Assembly (NCBI GenBank): GCA_903881585.1
Contig: CAIRTW010000140.1
Span: 1 to 33,234, forward strand
Origin: an uncultured Bacteroidota bacterium
GTDB taxonomy: Bacteria; Bacteroidota; Bacteroidia; Chitinophagales; Chitinophagaceae
Reading direction: 5' to 3'
DNA: 33,234 bases
Part shown: positions 14,772 to 23,403 of the stretch, piece after piece
Position numbering within the stretch: position 1 is the stretch's first letter
How the letters are laid out: each line of letters begins with the position of its first letter
Position numbers and translations under genes: made by a program
Notes under the pieces: model-generated
What the model was told of the DNA's origin: nothing
The model's input: the letters and a program-made list of their open reading frames with translations, nothing else
Database searches by the model: none

Positions 14772-15527
14772 CTATTTCTTTTTTCCTTTCTCTTTCTCCC
14801 GGTCTTTCCTTTTCTGCTCTTTCCGCTCCTTTTTCCACTCTTTTTTATCGATCACTTTTCCGTTCTTATCGTAGTACACCTTCTTTTTGGCTACCTGGAA
14901 GGCGTAGCCCAGCGTTATCCGGATGTCCTGGTTGTAGGTGCCGTGCTTGGTATCGACCGTTGGATTTTTCGCGTCGCCCATCGGGGTCATGTTATTGAAG
15001 CCCTGCAGGTAAGTGCCGCGCACATACAGGCCGGCGGCAATCTGCACCATTACCCAGCCTTGCGCACCATAGTCCCAGTGGTTGATATCGTCGGCAGCGC
15101 CATTGCCTATGCGCATGTCGCGGGAGCTGGGGAGAGCGCCGGTAAGTTTTACTATGCCATCCTGGTTATAGTCCATATATGGCCCGGCGCCAATGAAAAA
15201 ATGGCTGTAGTCGGGGCCTATCTGGTATTCCAGGCTCAGCGGCAGCTGGAAGGTATTGAGACCCTCGAACAGATTCTCTCCACGGTATGGGCAGGTGTAG
15301 CCATTGCGAACATAGAAAATACCCGGCATCAGCGAAAAATGCTGGCTGAGGGCGAAATTCAGGTTAAAGCCTGCGGCATATTCATTTATGCCTTTGCGCA
15401 GGTGGCCATTGGTGGTGCCGGTATAAGTGCAGATGTTGTAACCGCCTTCAGGCGCGAATAATACCTGTGCTGAGGTGGTAGCAGCGGTGAAAAAGCAGGC
15501 TGCAAAAAGTAAATAGATCAGTTTCAT
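14772..15527 (-). CDS. Outer-membrane beta-barrel protein with Lys-rich C-terminal tail
   Basis: 251 residues. Signal peptide MKLIYLLFAACFFTAATTSA; a barrel with strands FAPEGGYNICTYTG, AAGFNLNFALSQHFSLMPGIFY, FQLPLSLEYQIG, SHFFIGAGPYMDYN, WVMVQIAAGLYVRGTYLQGF and YNQDIRITLGYAF. It ends not at the last strand but with about 40 residues, nearly all Lys, Glu, Arg and Asp after VYYDKNGKVIDKKEW. In 8-strand barrels the ends face the periplasm, so the tail may touch peptidoglycan or another acidic partner; this is inference. The role is otherwise unknown. Confidence 0.8.
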   Translation of the reverse strand: MKLIYLLFAACFFTAATTSAQVLFAPEGGYNICTYTGTTNGHLRKGINEYAAGFNLNFALSQHFSLMPGIFYVRNGYTCPYRGENLFEGLNTFQLPLSLEYQIGPDYSHFFIGAGPYMDYNQDGIVKLTGALPSSRDMRIGNGAADDINHWDYGAQGWVMVQIAAGLYVRGTYLQGFNNMTPMGDAKNPTVDTKHGTYNQDIRITLGYAFQVAKKKVYYDKNGKVIDKKEWKKERKEQKRKDREKEKGKKK

Positions 15528-15560
15528 AATTATCGTTAAAACACCCGGTGTTGCAAATTT

Positions 15561-15613
15561 CGGCTAAAGCCGCTTTTGTTCACTTCTATTGGTCCCCGAC
15601 CTAAAGGCCGGGG
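15561..15613. repeat. Two TAAA-loop palindromes
   Basis: CGGCTAAAGCCG (15561-15572, followed by CTTTTG) and an 8-bp stem CCCCGACC/GGCCGGGG (15594-15601 with 15606-15613, one mismatch) around loop TAAA. Both lie in the 128-base gap between two minus-strand genes and share the TAAA loop with the palindromes near 1874, 20660 and 30663. Read on the minus strand they could end transcription of the aminotransferase gene. Confidence 0.65.
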
Positions 15614-15655
15614 CAACTAATATGCCGTTATAAGTACCCAAATATAATACATATT

Positions 15656-16480
15656 TTAAGCCTGTTTGCTATACAGCGAATTATATATCATTGTTGTTTG
15701 GGCATTGCTGAATTGGCTACTGTCTATATTTTTTACCCAGCGTATCTGTTTGATAGCATTAGTCAAAAACACTTCATCGGCATTTAGCAACTCTTCCTGC
15801 CACAGGCGTTTTTCCATCACGGGCATTTGTTTCATTATGTGCCGCCTCATGACGCCGGCCACACAACCATCTGCAAGGGGTGGGGTGTAAACTGTTTTAT
15901 CTTTTATCCAGAAAACGTTTGTGATGGCGCTTTCTATTATGTTGCCGGCGGTGTTGCAGATGAGGACATCGTTCCATTTGTTTTCTTTTGCCTGCCGGGC
16001 AGCGATGGCATAGACAAGGGCGTTGCAGGATTTCAGGTTGCTGAGGGAGTCCATGCTTTTCGCGAGGCCAGTGGCGATGCCGACTGTGAGGCCGTTTTCA
16101 TTTAGCTGCAGTGTGTTTTCTTCCAGCGGGAAACATTCTATCACAAAGCCGGGCTTACTGCTTTCCCGCCCGAACAAGCCGCCACCGCCTGCAAATAGCT
16201 GCAGGCGCACGCGGCAAAATTTTTCGAGCTTGTTTTTCTTTACTGTTTGCAGCACTTCTTTTTCCAGGTGTGCAGGCGTCATCAGTACAGGTAACTCGAA
16301 ATACATTTTTTCTGCCCCGGCAAAAAGCCGCTCCCAATGATATTGCCCAAGCCGGATAGTGCCATCCTGCACCAGCATGGTTTCGAACAGGCCATAGCCG
16401 TAGCGGAATGCGCCATTGTCGACCGGCATGGCGGCGCTGGCGGCTTCGGTTATTTTTCCGTTTAGGTTGATGTAGTTCAA
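15656..16480 (-). CDS. Class IV PLP aminotransferase (aminodeoxychorismate lyase or branched-chain type)
   Basis: 274 residues, cytoplasmic. Fold-type IV marks: RYGYGLFETMLV (residues 26-37, phosphate/substrate loop), LKSCNALVYAIAARQAKE with PLP-binding Lys150, and NIIESAITNVFWI with Glu183 that contacts the cofactor ring. C-terminal PPLADGCVAGVMRRHIM and ADEVFLTNAIKQIRWV fit the same fold. The length and the ESAITNVF/GVMRRHI wording suit 4-amino-4-deoxychorismate lyase (PabC, folate pathway), but a branched-chain or D-amino-acid aminotransferase cannot be excluded. The frame starts with TTG at 16480; no ATG gives the conserved MNYINLNGK start. TACCTTAG, a near -7 box, lies immediately upstream, suggesting a near-leaderless transcript. 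Confidence 0.88.
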   Translation of the reverse strand: MNYINLNGKITEAASAAMPVDNGAFRYGYGLFETMLVQDGTIRLGQYHWERLFAGAEKMYFELPVLMTPAHLEKEVLQTVKKNKLEKFCRVRLQLFAGGGGLFGRESSKPGFVIECFPLEENTLQLNENGLTVGIATGLAKSMDSLSNLKSCNALVYAIAARQAKENKWNDVLICNTAGNIIESAITNVFWIKDKTVYTPPLADGCVAGVMRRHIMKQMPVMEKRLWQEELLNADEVFLTNAIKQIRWVKNIDSSQFSNAQTTMIYNSLYSKQA

Positions 16481-16610
16481 GATGGTGCTAAGGTAAAATA
16501 GTTTGAATTATGAATAAGAAAATGGTGCTGGGATCGTATTTTCATGCTCATATGAATGCCATATGCGACGAGCAGAGTGCCTTAAATAAATAAACCTATA
16601 GATTGATTTC

Positions 16611-17173
16611 ATGAAAATTGTTCGTACCTTTACTGATGTTGAAATTGCCGAAAGTCAACTTTGGACAGTTGTCTATGATAATGAAGATACAGACGAGTTC
16701 AACAGGCTTTTTGATCTTTGGAACGATGGAGAGTATTTGAGGACATTTTTTAGGGAGCATATCAGCGATCTAAGAAGTGGTTTTGGGGCAACATATCGAT
16801 AAGAGATGCAGTTTTTAAAGTATTGGATGAAGCAGAGATTTTTGAAGATATGCTGCATGAAATAGGTCATGGGCGGACATGGAAGGGGAAAACCAAAATC
16901 AAACAACTTTTTCAGCCGTTGGATAATCTGGAGTATAATGATAAGGTGTACCAAAAGAAAAAAGCTAAGCCAGAAAGTAAGCTGCCATTTTTAAGGTTAT
17001 ATGCTATAAGGCTCGCTGATGATAGTTATATAGTGACTGGTGGAGCTATTAAGCTTACGGATAAGATGAATGGCAGGAAACATCTTGAAAAGGAGTTAGC
17101 CAAATTGGAGCAAGTGAAACGTTATTTGAAGGAAAACGGTATTTTATATTTTGAAGATCTAATCTCTGTTTAG
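16611..17173 (+). pseudogene. Toxin-like partner of XRE antitoxin, single-base frameshift
   Basis: Two overlapping frames give one continuous protein if a single base is restored in the T run at 16781-16784. The first frame runs from MKIVRTFTDVEIAES to SDLRSGF, then hits TAA at 16800-16802; the second continues with WGNISIRDAVFKVLDEAEIFEDM and ends at 17173. Adding one T gives GF-WGNIS and about 187 residues. The C-terminal half (PFLRLYAIRLADD, YIVTGGAIKLTDKM, HLEKELAKLEQVKRYLKENG) resembles HigB/Gp49-like toxins paired with XRE antitoxins. The helix-turn-helix gene begins one base after the stop. Most likely a frameshift-inactivated toxin; the alternatives are a base-calling error in the T4G4 run or, less likely, programmed -1 frameshifting, since no standard slippery heptamer is present. 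Confidence 0.75.
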
Positions 17174-17174
17174 T

Positions 17175-17552
17175 ATGTCTGAAATAAGAAAGAAACTAGG
17201 TGAATTAAGTAAAGGGGAAAGCAGCGAATGGGGAGAAAAAGCACAATGGCGGCGTGAAAACCGAGCCTGGTTGAAAAAATCGCAAGCAATAGCATTTGAA
17301 GTGCTGGAGGCACTGGACGAAAAAAAGCTCACTCAGAAAAAACTTGCTGATTTAATGAATGTGACGCCACAATATGTAAATAATATTGTGAAGGGCCACG
17401 AAAATCTGACTCTCGAAACTATTGCAAAACTTGAAAAGGCATTGGGTGTTGAGTTAATGACGATTGTGAAATTTCAACGAAAAGAGGCTGAACTACCTAA
17501 ACAAACTGTAAAGGCAACTGTGCGTGGAACAACAAATAAGAAAGCAGCTTAA
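17175..17552 (+). CDS. XRE-family helix-turn-helix antitoxin
   Basis: 125 residues, intact. Residues about 50-95 form a canonical XRE/Cro-type helix-turn-helix: KLTQKKLADLMNVTPQYVNNIVKGHENLTLETIAKLEKALGV in order, where LTQKKLADLMNVTPQYVNNI carries the two recognition helices. The N-terminal 50 residues (KLGELSKGESSEWGEKAQWR) are charged and the C-terminus is basic (VRGTTNKKAA). Directly follows the frameshifted toxin-like gene by one base, the HigBA-like order with toxin first. It likely binds its operon promoter and neutralises the toxin; with the toxin disrupted, the regulator remains alone. Confidence 0.85.
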   Translation: MSEIRKKLGELSKGESSEWGEKAQWRRENRAWLKKSQAIAFEVLEALDEKKLTQKKLADLMNVTPQYVNNIVKGHENLTLETIAKLEKALGVELMTIVKFQRKEAELPKQTVKATVRGTTNKKAA

Positions 17553-17577
17553 GCATAGAACCTTTAAAGTAGAAACA

Positions 17578-17849
17578 ATGCATTTTATAACATCGATATT
17601 TGCCATACAGCCTTATACCATTACCGTTGTCTTTGAAAATGGTGAAAGAAGGAAAATAAACTTCGATTCATTATTACCGGATTTTCCTGCATTAAAGAAA
17701 CCCGATGTATTTAACTCCGTTAGCCTTGACGATTATCCCACGCTTAAATGGGATGGTCTGGCTAAAATAAGAGAGCTTGATGGCACAATCCCCCCGCCCC
17801 TCTTGATTTCAGTCCTGATACATTGTATCTTTTAAGTGAAAAGGTGTAA
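17578..17849 (+). pseudogene. DUF2442-like protein with single-base frameshift near the 3' end
   Basis: From ATG at 17578 the product reads MHFITSIFAIQPYTITVVF, GERRKINFDSLLPDFPALKK, VSLDDYPTLKWDGLAKIRELDG, which matches the DUF2442 family, small Bacteroidota proteins often found in toxin-antitoxin-like pairs. The frame then runs into an unlike end (TIPPPLLISVLIHCIF). Restoring one C in the run at 17790-17795 gives TIPPAPLDFSPDTLYLLSEKV and TAA at 17847-17849, the family-like end. The gene starts 26 bases after the antitoxin stop, and its last 10 or so residues are lost. The loss may affect only the C-terminal tail. Confidence 0.72.
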
Positions 17850-17857
17850 GAAAAGTT

Positions 17858-19612
17858 TCATTCCTTCACAAATTTCCGAACTTCCGTCCCATTAATTTTG
17901 ATTAGGTAGATACCATTTGGAAAATTATTTACACTTACCATAATCTTTTCGCTATTGAAGGAATTGCGATACAATATTTGTCCTAAAACATTTTCAATTT
18001 CAACGCTTTTTATTACTTCTGTCGAGTTGATGTTTATTTCCTTATCGGTAGGATTTGGGAAAATACTTATTTGCCCTCTAGGTTGTGTCAATTTTTGTAT
18101 TCCCACAAGATAGTTAGAGCCATATTTCGCGACAAACATACCTTCCGATTCATCATTATAAAGGTGAAGTGAATCTTGCCCTATGATAAATGGATCAATA
18201 CCCTCCATGTCACCGCAAATATATATGTTGCCAATTTTATCTGCCGAAATGTTGATGTTATCATCACCACCAGTCGGGAGCGCCTCATAATGTATCAATT
18301 CTCCAATTTGTGAGTATTGTGCTATAAATATGGCGTCCGTACTAGCTATAGGAGGCAATAAAACAACTAAGCTGTCAAGTAAAATACTTCCCATTGCATG
18401 GCCGCCTAATGAACCACAAATCCATATACTATTAGAACTATCCACGGTTAGACCATATGCAATATTGCGTGAGCCGGTTGCACTACCCTGTGGCAGCATT
18501 TTGGACCATGTAACATTACCATTGTAATCATACTTTGTAAGGAAAGCTGCAGTTGCAAGATTGCTACCGTGGAAGCTAAGTGCACTAAAGGCAATAACGG
18601 TATCACTAACTTTTCATCCAACATAAATATTGTTCTGAAAATCTATTGCAATATTGAATACATCGGCATTTCCAAACGAATTCTTTGCCCAGGTAGGGTT
18701 TCCAGAGGTATCTAATGATGTTAGAAACACATCATTAAATGTTCCCCCGCTAGTGGGATGAGACCCGGAATATGAAAGTATTGTGCTGCCCAAGCTGATT
18801 GTTGACGAACCGTAGTTCCCAGTGAGGTACACTTTGTCATCTTTACTTACAGCGATACCATAAACGTCGTCCTGACCATCACCACCAAATGATTTTGCCC
18901 AAATAACGTTTCCGCTTTCGTCATATTTTGCTACAAAGATGTCGTCACCACCGGCATTAGTTAATGTATACGTGCCAATTTGAATTGTTGCATCAGAATA
19001 GGAGCCTGTAATATAAATATTGCTACCTAAGTCAGTTGCGACGCCACCATATACAAAACTGCTAGCTGTTGATGCTAATGTTGTTCCTGACTTAAGCCAA
19101 ATTACATTACCGCTTACATCAAATTTTGCAAGAAAATAGCAACTATTAATCCAAGGCATGGAACTGTTGTACAATGGATTAGTTTCAAACTGAGCGTCAA
19201 AACCAATACTGTCTGTGGAAAATGTCCCGTACAGATATAAGTTTCCACTTGGATCCGTAGTAATCGCTAATGGCTGACATTCTCCAAATGAGGGGGCTTT
19301 CGCCCATAAAAGATTTCCGCTCAAATCATATTTTCCAATTATATATTGGTAACCAAAATCAGTATAATAAGGGTTTCTAAAAATATAATTACCCAAACAA
19401 ATACTGTCACCAAAATTAAAGCCAGCTATGTAAATATAGTTTAAGTAATCAGTCGTTACTAGCAGGCCCTCACTTCCGTGTCCACCGCTCGACGGTAAAT
19501 TTCCTGTGCTACAGGAAGCACTTCTGCCCCACTGCCAGCTTTGCGCAAACGAAGAGATCGCAATAAACGTACTCAGCTGCATTAGTAATATAAATAATAT
19601 TCCCTTCGTCAT
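17858..19612 (-). pseudogene. T9SS-secreted SBBP/beta-propeller-like repeat protein with internal TGA
   Basis: One continuous frame of 585 codons with a single TGA at 18614-18616 (codon 333). From MTKGILFILLMQLS (signal peptide, cut near SFAQ) the protein carries imperfect repeats of about 40-60 residues with the pattern (F)VAKYDxSGNVIWAK, then GGDGQDD, then DxxxNIYITGSYS, as in SBBP-type beta-propeller proteins. The C-terminal 75 residues (ISIFPNPTDKEININS, to IYLIKINGTEVRKFVKE) are a type A T9SS sorting domain, so the ancestor was a surface or secreted protein. The stop falls after NIYVG, where a repeat continues as KVSDTVIAF. Reading frames on both sides join without an indel. Start chosen at 19612 because the signal peptide starts there. 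Nonsense mutation, base-calling error and recoding are the possible causes; the first is preferred. Confidence 0.82.
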
Positions 19613-19704
19613 TTGGATATATGTTAAAGATACACGGTAAACGTTAGATGTAATCTTCAAAATCCCCCGCTCAAAGTTGTATTTTTGCGGCAAAGTACAA
19701 ATAT

Positions 19705-20685
19705 ATGAAGTTTGAAAAGCCTGTTCCCGTGCAATGGATAGCTGAGTTTACGGGGGCAAAGCTCGTGGGCAACACCACACAGGAAGCTACGGGTATAAAT
19801 GAGATACACAAGGTAACGGCGGGCGATATTTCGTTTGTTGATTTTGAGAAATATTATAATGCCTGCCTTACATCGGCGGCTACGGTCATCATTATTAACA
19901 AAGAAGTACTCTGCCCGGATAGCAAGACACTGCTGGTGACGGATGAGCCATTTAATGCTTATGTGAAACTGGTGAAGCATTTCCGCCCGTTTGAGCCTGC
20001 CTATAAGATGGTCAGCGACAGTGCGGTGATAGGTGAGGGTACTCATTTGCAGCCCGGGGTTTTTGTAGGCAATCATGTGCGGATAGGTAAGGATTGCCTT
20101 ATTCATCCGAATGTGACGATCTATGACCATTGTGTGATTGGCGATAATGTTACCATTCATGCGGGATGCGTACTGGGTGCAGATGCATTCTATTACAAAC
20201 GCCGCAAGAACGAGGAAGTTCAATATAATAAAATGGAGAGCTGTGGCCGCGTGATCATAGAGGACGATGTGGAGATAGGTGCAGGCACTACTATAGACAA
20301 GGGTGTAAGCGGTGACACTATTATAGGCCGCGGTACCAAGCTGGATAACCACATACATATAGGGCATGGTGCGGTGATAGGCAAGAACTGCCTGTTTGCT
20401 GCGCAGGTGGGCATAGGCGGTAAGGCGATAATAGAGGATGAAGTGATACTCTGGGGCCAGGTGGGCGTGAGCAAAGACCTGACCATAGGCAAGGGTGCGG
20501 TAGTGCTGGCGCAAAGCGGCGTGCCGGCCAGCCTGGAAGGTGGCAAAACGTATTTTGGATCGCCGGTGGTGGATGCTAAAACCAAGATGCGCGAGCTGGC
20601 ATGGATAAAGAGGATACCGGAGATGTGGGAGAAGTTAACCCCCCTGTCCCCACCCCTGCCCCCTAAAGGGGAACCATCTATTTAG
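19705..20685 (+). CDS. lpxD: UDP-3-O-acylglucosamine N-acyltransferase
   Basis: 326 residues. Adds the second acyl chain to UDP-3-O-acyl-GlcN in lipid A synthesis, in the cytoplasm. The N-terminal domain (to about residue 100) is followed by a left-handed beta-helix of hexapeptide repeats (VIGEGTHLQPGVFVGNHVRIG and so on). The presumed catalytic His is H221 in HIHIGHGAVIGKN. GADAFYYKRR replaces the more common GADGFGF, a variant I associate with Bacteroidota LpxD paralogues, so this could be the second of two copies. The last 16 or so residues (TPLSPPLPPKGEPSI) come from the palindromic repeat at 20636-20690 and are not part of the enzyme fold. A TATTTTTG -7 box (19680-19687) lies upstream. 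Confidence 0.9.
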   Translation: MKFEKPVPVQWIAEFTGAKLVGNTTQEATGINEIHKVTAGDISFVDFEKYYNACLTSAATVIIINKEVLCPDSKTLLVTDEPFNAYVKLVKHFRPFEPAYKMVSDSAVIGEGTHLQPGVFVGNHVRIGKDCLIHPNVTIYDHCVIGDNVTIHAGCVLGADAFYYKRRKNEEVQYNKMESCGRVIIEDDVEIGAGTTIDKGVSGDTIIGRGTKLDNHIHIGHGAVIGKNCLFAAQVGIGGKAIIEDEVILWGQVGVSKDLTIGKGAVVLAQSGVPASLEGGKTYFGSPVVDAKTKMRELAWIKRIPEMWEKLTPLSPPLPPKGEPSI

Positions 20686-20690
20686 CTATT
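20636..20690. repeat. TAAA-loop palindrome (copy 2) reaching into lpxD 3' end
   Basis: A C-rich stretch with CCCCTAAAGGGG (20660-20671), then GAACCATCTATTTAGCTATT. The copy at 30653-30697 shares CCCCCTGTCCCC and CATC-ATTTAGCT. In this copy the repeat is translated as the lpxD C-terminus and supplies the TAG stop at 20683-20685. Confidence 0.7.
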
Positions 20691-20716
20691 TCTAAAATTT
20701 GAACGGTATATAGTAA

Positions 20717-20746
20717 TTGAGCTCGCATTTGCTTTGTGAATCTTTG
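20717..20746 (+). promoter_or_regulatory. Probable -33/-7 promoter of the 3-hydroxyacyl-CoA dehydrogenase
   Basis: TTG (20717-20719), 19-base spacer, AATCTTTG (20739-20746), a 7-of-8 match to TAnnTTTG. The ATG is 20 bases further on, leaving a short leader. Confidence 0.5.
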
Positions 20747-20766
20747 TAGTTAAATAAATTAGCAAG

Positions 20767-21915
20767 ATGATAGTAGGAGTTATTGGCTCCGGCGCAATGG
20801 GCGCGGGCATAGCGCAAGTAGCCGCGGTTGCCGGGCATAATGTAGTATTGTACGACAATAATGCGAGCGCGCTGGATAAGGCTAAGGCCGGGCTTACCAC
20901 CACGCTGCGTAAGCTGCAGGAAAAAGGGAAACTTGCCAATGCTGATGAGGTGCTGCAACGATTTTCTTTTGCAGATAATGTGGTGGCGTTTTCCGAATGC
21001 GGGCTTATCATAGAGGCCATAGTGGAGCGGCTGGATGTGAAGAAGGCCGTTTTTGCTGAGGTGGAAAAGGCTGTGAGCGATACTTGTATATTGGCGAGCA
21101 ACACTTCTTCTCTATCTATTACTTCTATTGCTGCGGCATGCAGCAATCCGGCGAGGGTGATGGGTTTGCACTTTTTCAATCCGGCGCCACTGATGGCGCT
21201 TGTGGAGATAATACCGGCCGTACAGACCAACCCGGAGCTGATACCTGTAGCTAAAGAACTGATGCTGAAATGGGGTAAAACGCCGGTGATAGCTAAAGAC
21301 ACTCCGGGTTTTATTGTGAACAGGGTAGCAAGGCCATTTTACAGTGAGGCGATACGCATCTATGAGGAAGGTATTGCTGATATGGCAACGATAGACTGGG
21401 CGATGACGGAGATAGGCGGGTTCAAAATGGGGCCATTTACGCTGATGGACTATATAGGGCATGATGTGAACTATGTAGTGACAGAAACCGTTTTCCAGTC
21501 ATTTTTTTACGATCCGCGTTATAAACCTTCATTTTCGCAGAAGCGGTTACTGGAAGCTGGCTGGCTGGGGCGTAAGAGCGGGAAAGGGTTTTATAATTAT
21601 GCCGCTGGTGCTGAAATGCCTGCGCCAAACAAGGACGAAGTGCTGGGAATGGAGATAGTGGAACGTGTGCTGGCCATGCTGATAAATGAGGCTACAGACG
21701 CGCTATACCTGAATGTAGCTTCCGCCGCAGACCTCGAGATTGCCATGACGAAGGGAGTGAATTATCCTAAGGGGCTTTTGCAGTGGTGCAGCGAATGGGG
21801 AGCCGATAGATGCCTTGAAAAACTGGACAGTTTATACCATGATTACCATGAAGACAGGTACCGCGCGAGTATATTATTACGTAAACAGGCTATTGGAAAT
21901 AAAAAAATTGTTTAA
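20767..21915 (+). CDS. 3-hydroxyacyl-CoA (3-hydroxybutyryl-CoA) dehydrogenase
   Basis: 382 residues. Oxidises 3-hydroxyacyl-CoA to 3-ketoacyl-CoA with NAD(P), in fatty acid or butanoate/phenylacetate breakdown. Rossmann motif GSGAMGAGIAQ (7-17), catalytic His135 in VMGLHFFNPA, and ASNTSSLS (110-117) match the family. It is longer than the roughly 285-residue Hbd because a second C-terminal 3HCDH domain is attached (EVLGMEIVERVLAMLINEATDAL, then VNYPKGLLQWCSEWG), as in PaaH-type enzymes. Substrate range is not fixed by sequence. Nine bases separate it from the barrel-protein gene, suggesting co-transcription. Confidence 0.93.
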   Translation: MIVGVIGSGAMGAGIAQVAAVAGHNVVLYDNNASALDKAKAGLTTTLRKLQEKGKLANADEVLQRFSFADNVVAFSECGLIIEAIVERLDVKKAVFAEVEKAVSDTCILASNTSSLSITSIAAACSNPARVMGLHFFNPAPLMALVEIIPAVQTNPELIPVAKELMLKWGKTPVIAKDTPGFIVNRVARPFYSEAIRIYEEGIADMATIDWAMTEIGGFKMGPFTLMDYIGHDVNYVVTETVFQSFFYDPRYKPSFSQKRLLEAGWLGRKSGKGFYNYAAGAEMPAPNKDEVLGMEIVERVLAMLINEATDALYLNVASAADLEIAMTKGVNYPKGLLQWCSEWGADRCLEKLDSLYHDYHEDRYRASILLRKQAIGNKKIV

Positions 21916-21924
21916 TTTTCGGAA

Positions 21925-22647
21925 ATGAAACGAATAATACTGGCTGCATTCTTGTGTTTTATTGCGCTACAGGGCTTTTCGCAGGCTACGATCTATGGGG
22001 TATATGGTGGTATAGGATGTGCTACATCGAATAATTATGATGTGGCTCCATCGGGGGGGCTTGAGCTGCTGTTTTCCGGGCAGAGAGGTGGCCGCATGTT
22101 CATTGGGGCAGACCTTTTTTACCAGGGCTATTCACAATGGGCTGATAATGAGGCGAACTCGGCAACTCACGGAACAGGCACAGCGGGAAACATAGAAAGA
22201 TTCCTGGGCAGCTACGTATTCCTGACGCCGAAATTTTCTTATGGCCTTGGAAAAAAGCAAAGTGTGAAGATCTTTTTTGATATTGGCGTTGGGTATAACA
22301 TTCAGGGTTTTGACTCTGTGCGTAAGTGGGACCATGGCTACTATACCAATGGCTATTATACTACTTATACTGCAGGTGTGGGGCAATATGACAGCAGCCT
22401 CGATAAGACATCGAACATCAACAAACTCCAGTTTCGCCTGGGCGTAGGCGCCACTGAGTACCTTAGCATGGGTCCTCATTGGCGTTTGACCTTTACAGAG
22501 GACTTTGGCTTCCTGACCACTAATTTGTCTTCGACCGGCACACCAACCGATGGTTCCCGTACCCAATACAGCCATGGTGGTTTGCGGCCCGGCTATATTT
22601 CGCTGATGGTAGGTTTTTCTCATCACAAGTTTCGTGAACGTGAATAA
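21925..22647 (+). CDS. Outer-membrane beta-barrel-like protein 1
   Basis: 240 residues. Signal peptide MKRIILAAFLCFIALQGFSQ. The rest is a run of amphipathic beta strands (GGLELLFSGQRGGRMFIGADLFYQG, FLTPKFSYGLGKKQSVKIFFDIGVGYN, KLQFRLGVGATEYLSMG, WRLTFTEDFGFLTT, GYISLMVGFSHHKF) ending in an aromatic strand, as in 8-stranded outer-membrane barrels. No named family recognised. It follows the acyl-CoA dehydrogenase gene by nine bases and precedes a paralogue-like gene by 30, so the three may form one transcript; the reason for that coupling is unclear. Confidence 0.72.
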   Translation: MKRIILAAFLCFIALQGFSQATIYGVYGGIGCATSNNYDVAPSGGLELLFSGQRGGRMFIGADLFYQGYSQWADNEANSATHGTGTAGNIERFLGSYVFLTPKFSYGLGKKQSVKIFFDIGVGYNIQGFDSVRKWDHGYYTNGYYTTYTAGVGQYDSSLDKTSNINKLQFRLGVGATEYLSMGPHWRLTFTEDFGFLTTNLSSTGTPTDGSRTQYSHGGLRPGYISLMVGFSHHKFRERE

Positions 22648-22677
22648 AGAATGGTGAAAAACCCTAAAAGAAGCGGT

Positions 22678-23343
22678 ATGAAAAAAGTTGTTCTTATTGC
22701 TCTTCTTTGTGTCTTTACGGTACGCGCATTTTCACAAGGCATGTTTGGTGCGCAGGTGGGCGTAGGTGATGGTACGGCATACAAGCCCAGGATCACGGCG
22801 GCAGCAGAAGCGTATTATCTGCAGCAGATATTTCCGCGCATCCATATTGGCGGTTCATTTTTTTTCCAACGATATTCATTCACCAACACCCTGATAAAGG
22901 ATACCAGCAACCTTAACTATGGCGATGTGATCAGCATTCGCCAGAAGAGCTCCTACCGTTTCTTTTGCCCTAAGATCGATTTTGGTTTCGGGTTTCATAA
23001 GTACATACATGCCAGCCTTGCTTTTGGCCCCGGCCTGTACATGGGCGGCAACCAGTACACTTATGCTTTCCAGCCCTTCTGGACAAATACATCTGGTGCC
23101 AGCTATGGCAAGGACACTGTTTCCACCAATACGTCTTACAACATTCCAAAAATTATCTATCGTGTGGCGGCGGGGATCTCTGAGCGCATACCTACGCACC
23201 GGTACTGGAATATTATGTTCTCGCAGGAGTTTACCTTTCTTCCCGGTTACATCAGTCATGGCACGCCCAGCATGAGCACGGGCTATTTCTGCTTCCAGGT
23301 GGGTATTATGCACAAGTACCCCATGAAGTTTGTGGAGTATTGA
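22678..23343 (+). CDS. Outer-membrane beta-barrel-like protein 2
   Basis: 221 residues from MKKVVLIALLCVFTVRAFSQ, a clear signal peptide; an in-frame ATG at 22651 is rejected because it would put charged residues before the signal. The mature part shows barrel strands comparable to the preceding gene (PRIHIGGSFFFQRYSF, RFFCPKIDFGFGFHKYIHASLAFGPGLYMGG, IIYRVAAGISERIPT, YWNIMFSQEFTFLPGY, GYFCFQVGIMHKY). The two proteins share layout (signal, GxxG start, three long hairpins, aromatic end) but are diverged. A likely tandem duplicate. Function unknown. Confidence 0.72.
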   Translation: MKKVVLIALLCVFTVRAFSQGMFGAQVGVGDGTAYKPRITAAAEAYYLQQIFPRIHIGGSFFFQRYSFTNTLIKDTSNLNYGDVISIRQKSSYRFFCPKIDFGFGFHKYIHASLAFGPGLYMGGNQYTYAFQPFWTNTSGASYGKDTVSTNTSYNIPKIIYRVAAGISERIPTHRYWNIMFSQEFTFLPGYISHGTPSMSTGYFCFQVGIMHKYPMKFVEY

Positions 23344-23403
23344 TCACGGATTTAGCGGATTCGGAGATTTCAGATTGCAGATGTATAAAGACTGCGCATT
23401 TCG

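Noticed and set aside
16781..16788. Programmed -1 frameshift at T4G4
   Set aside because: There is no X-XXY-YYZ slippery heptamer or obvious downstream structure, and the neighbouring gene has a similar lost base. Decay or sequencing error is simpler.
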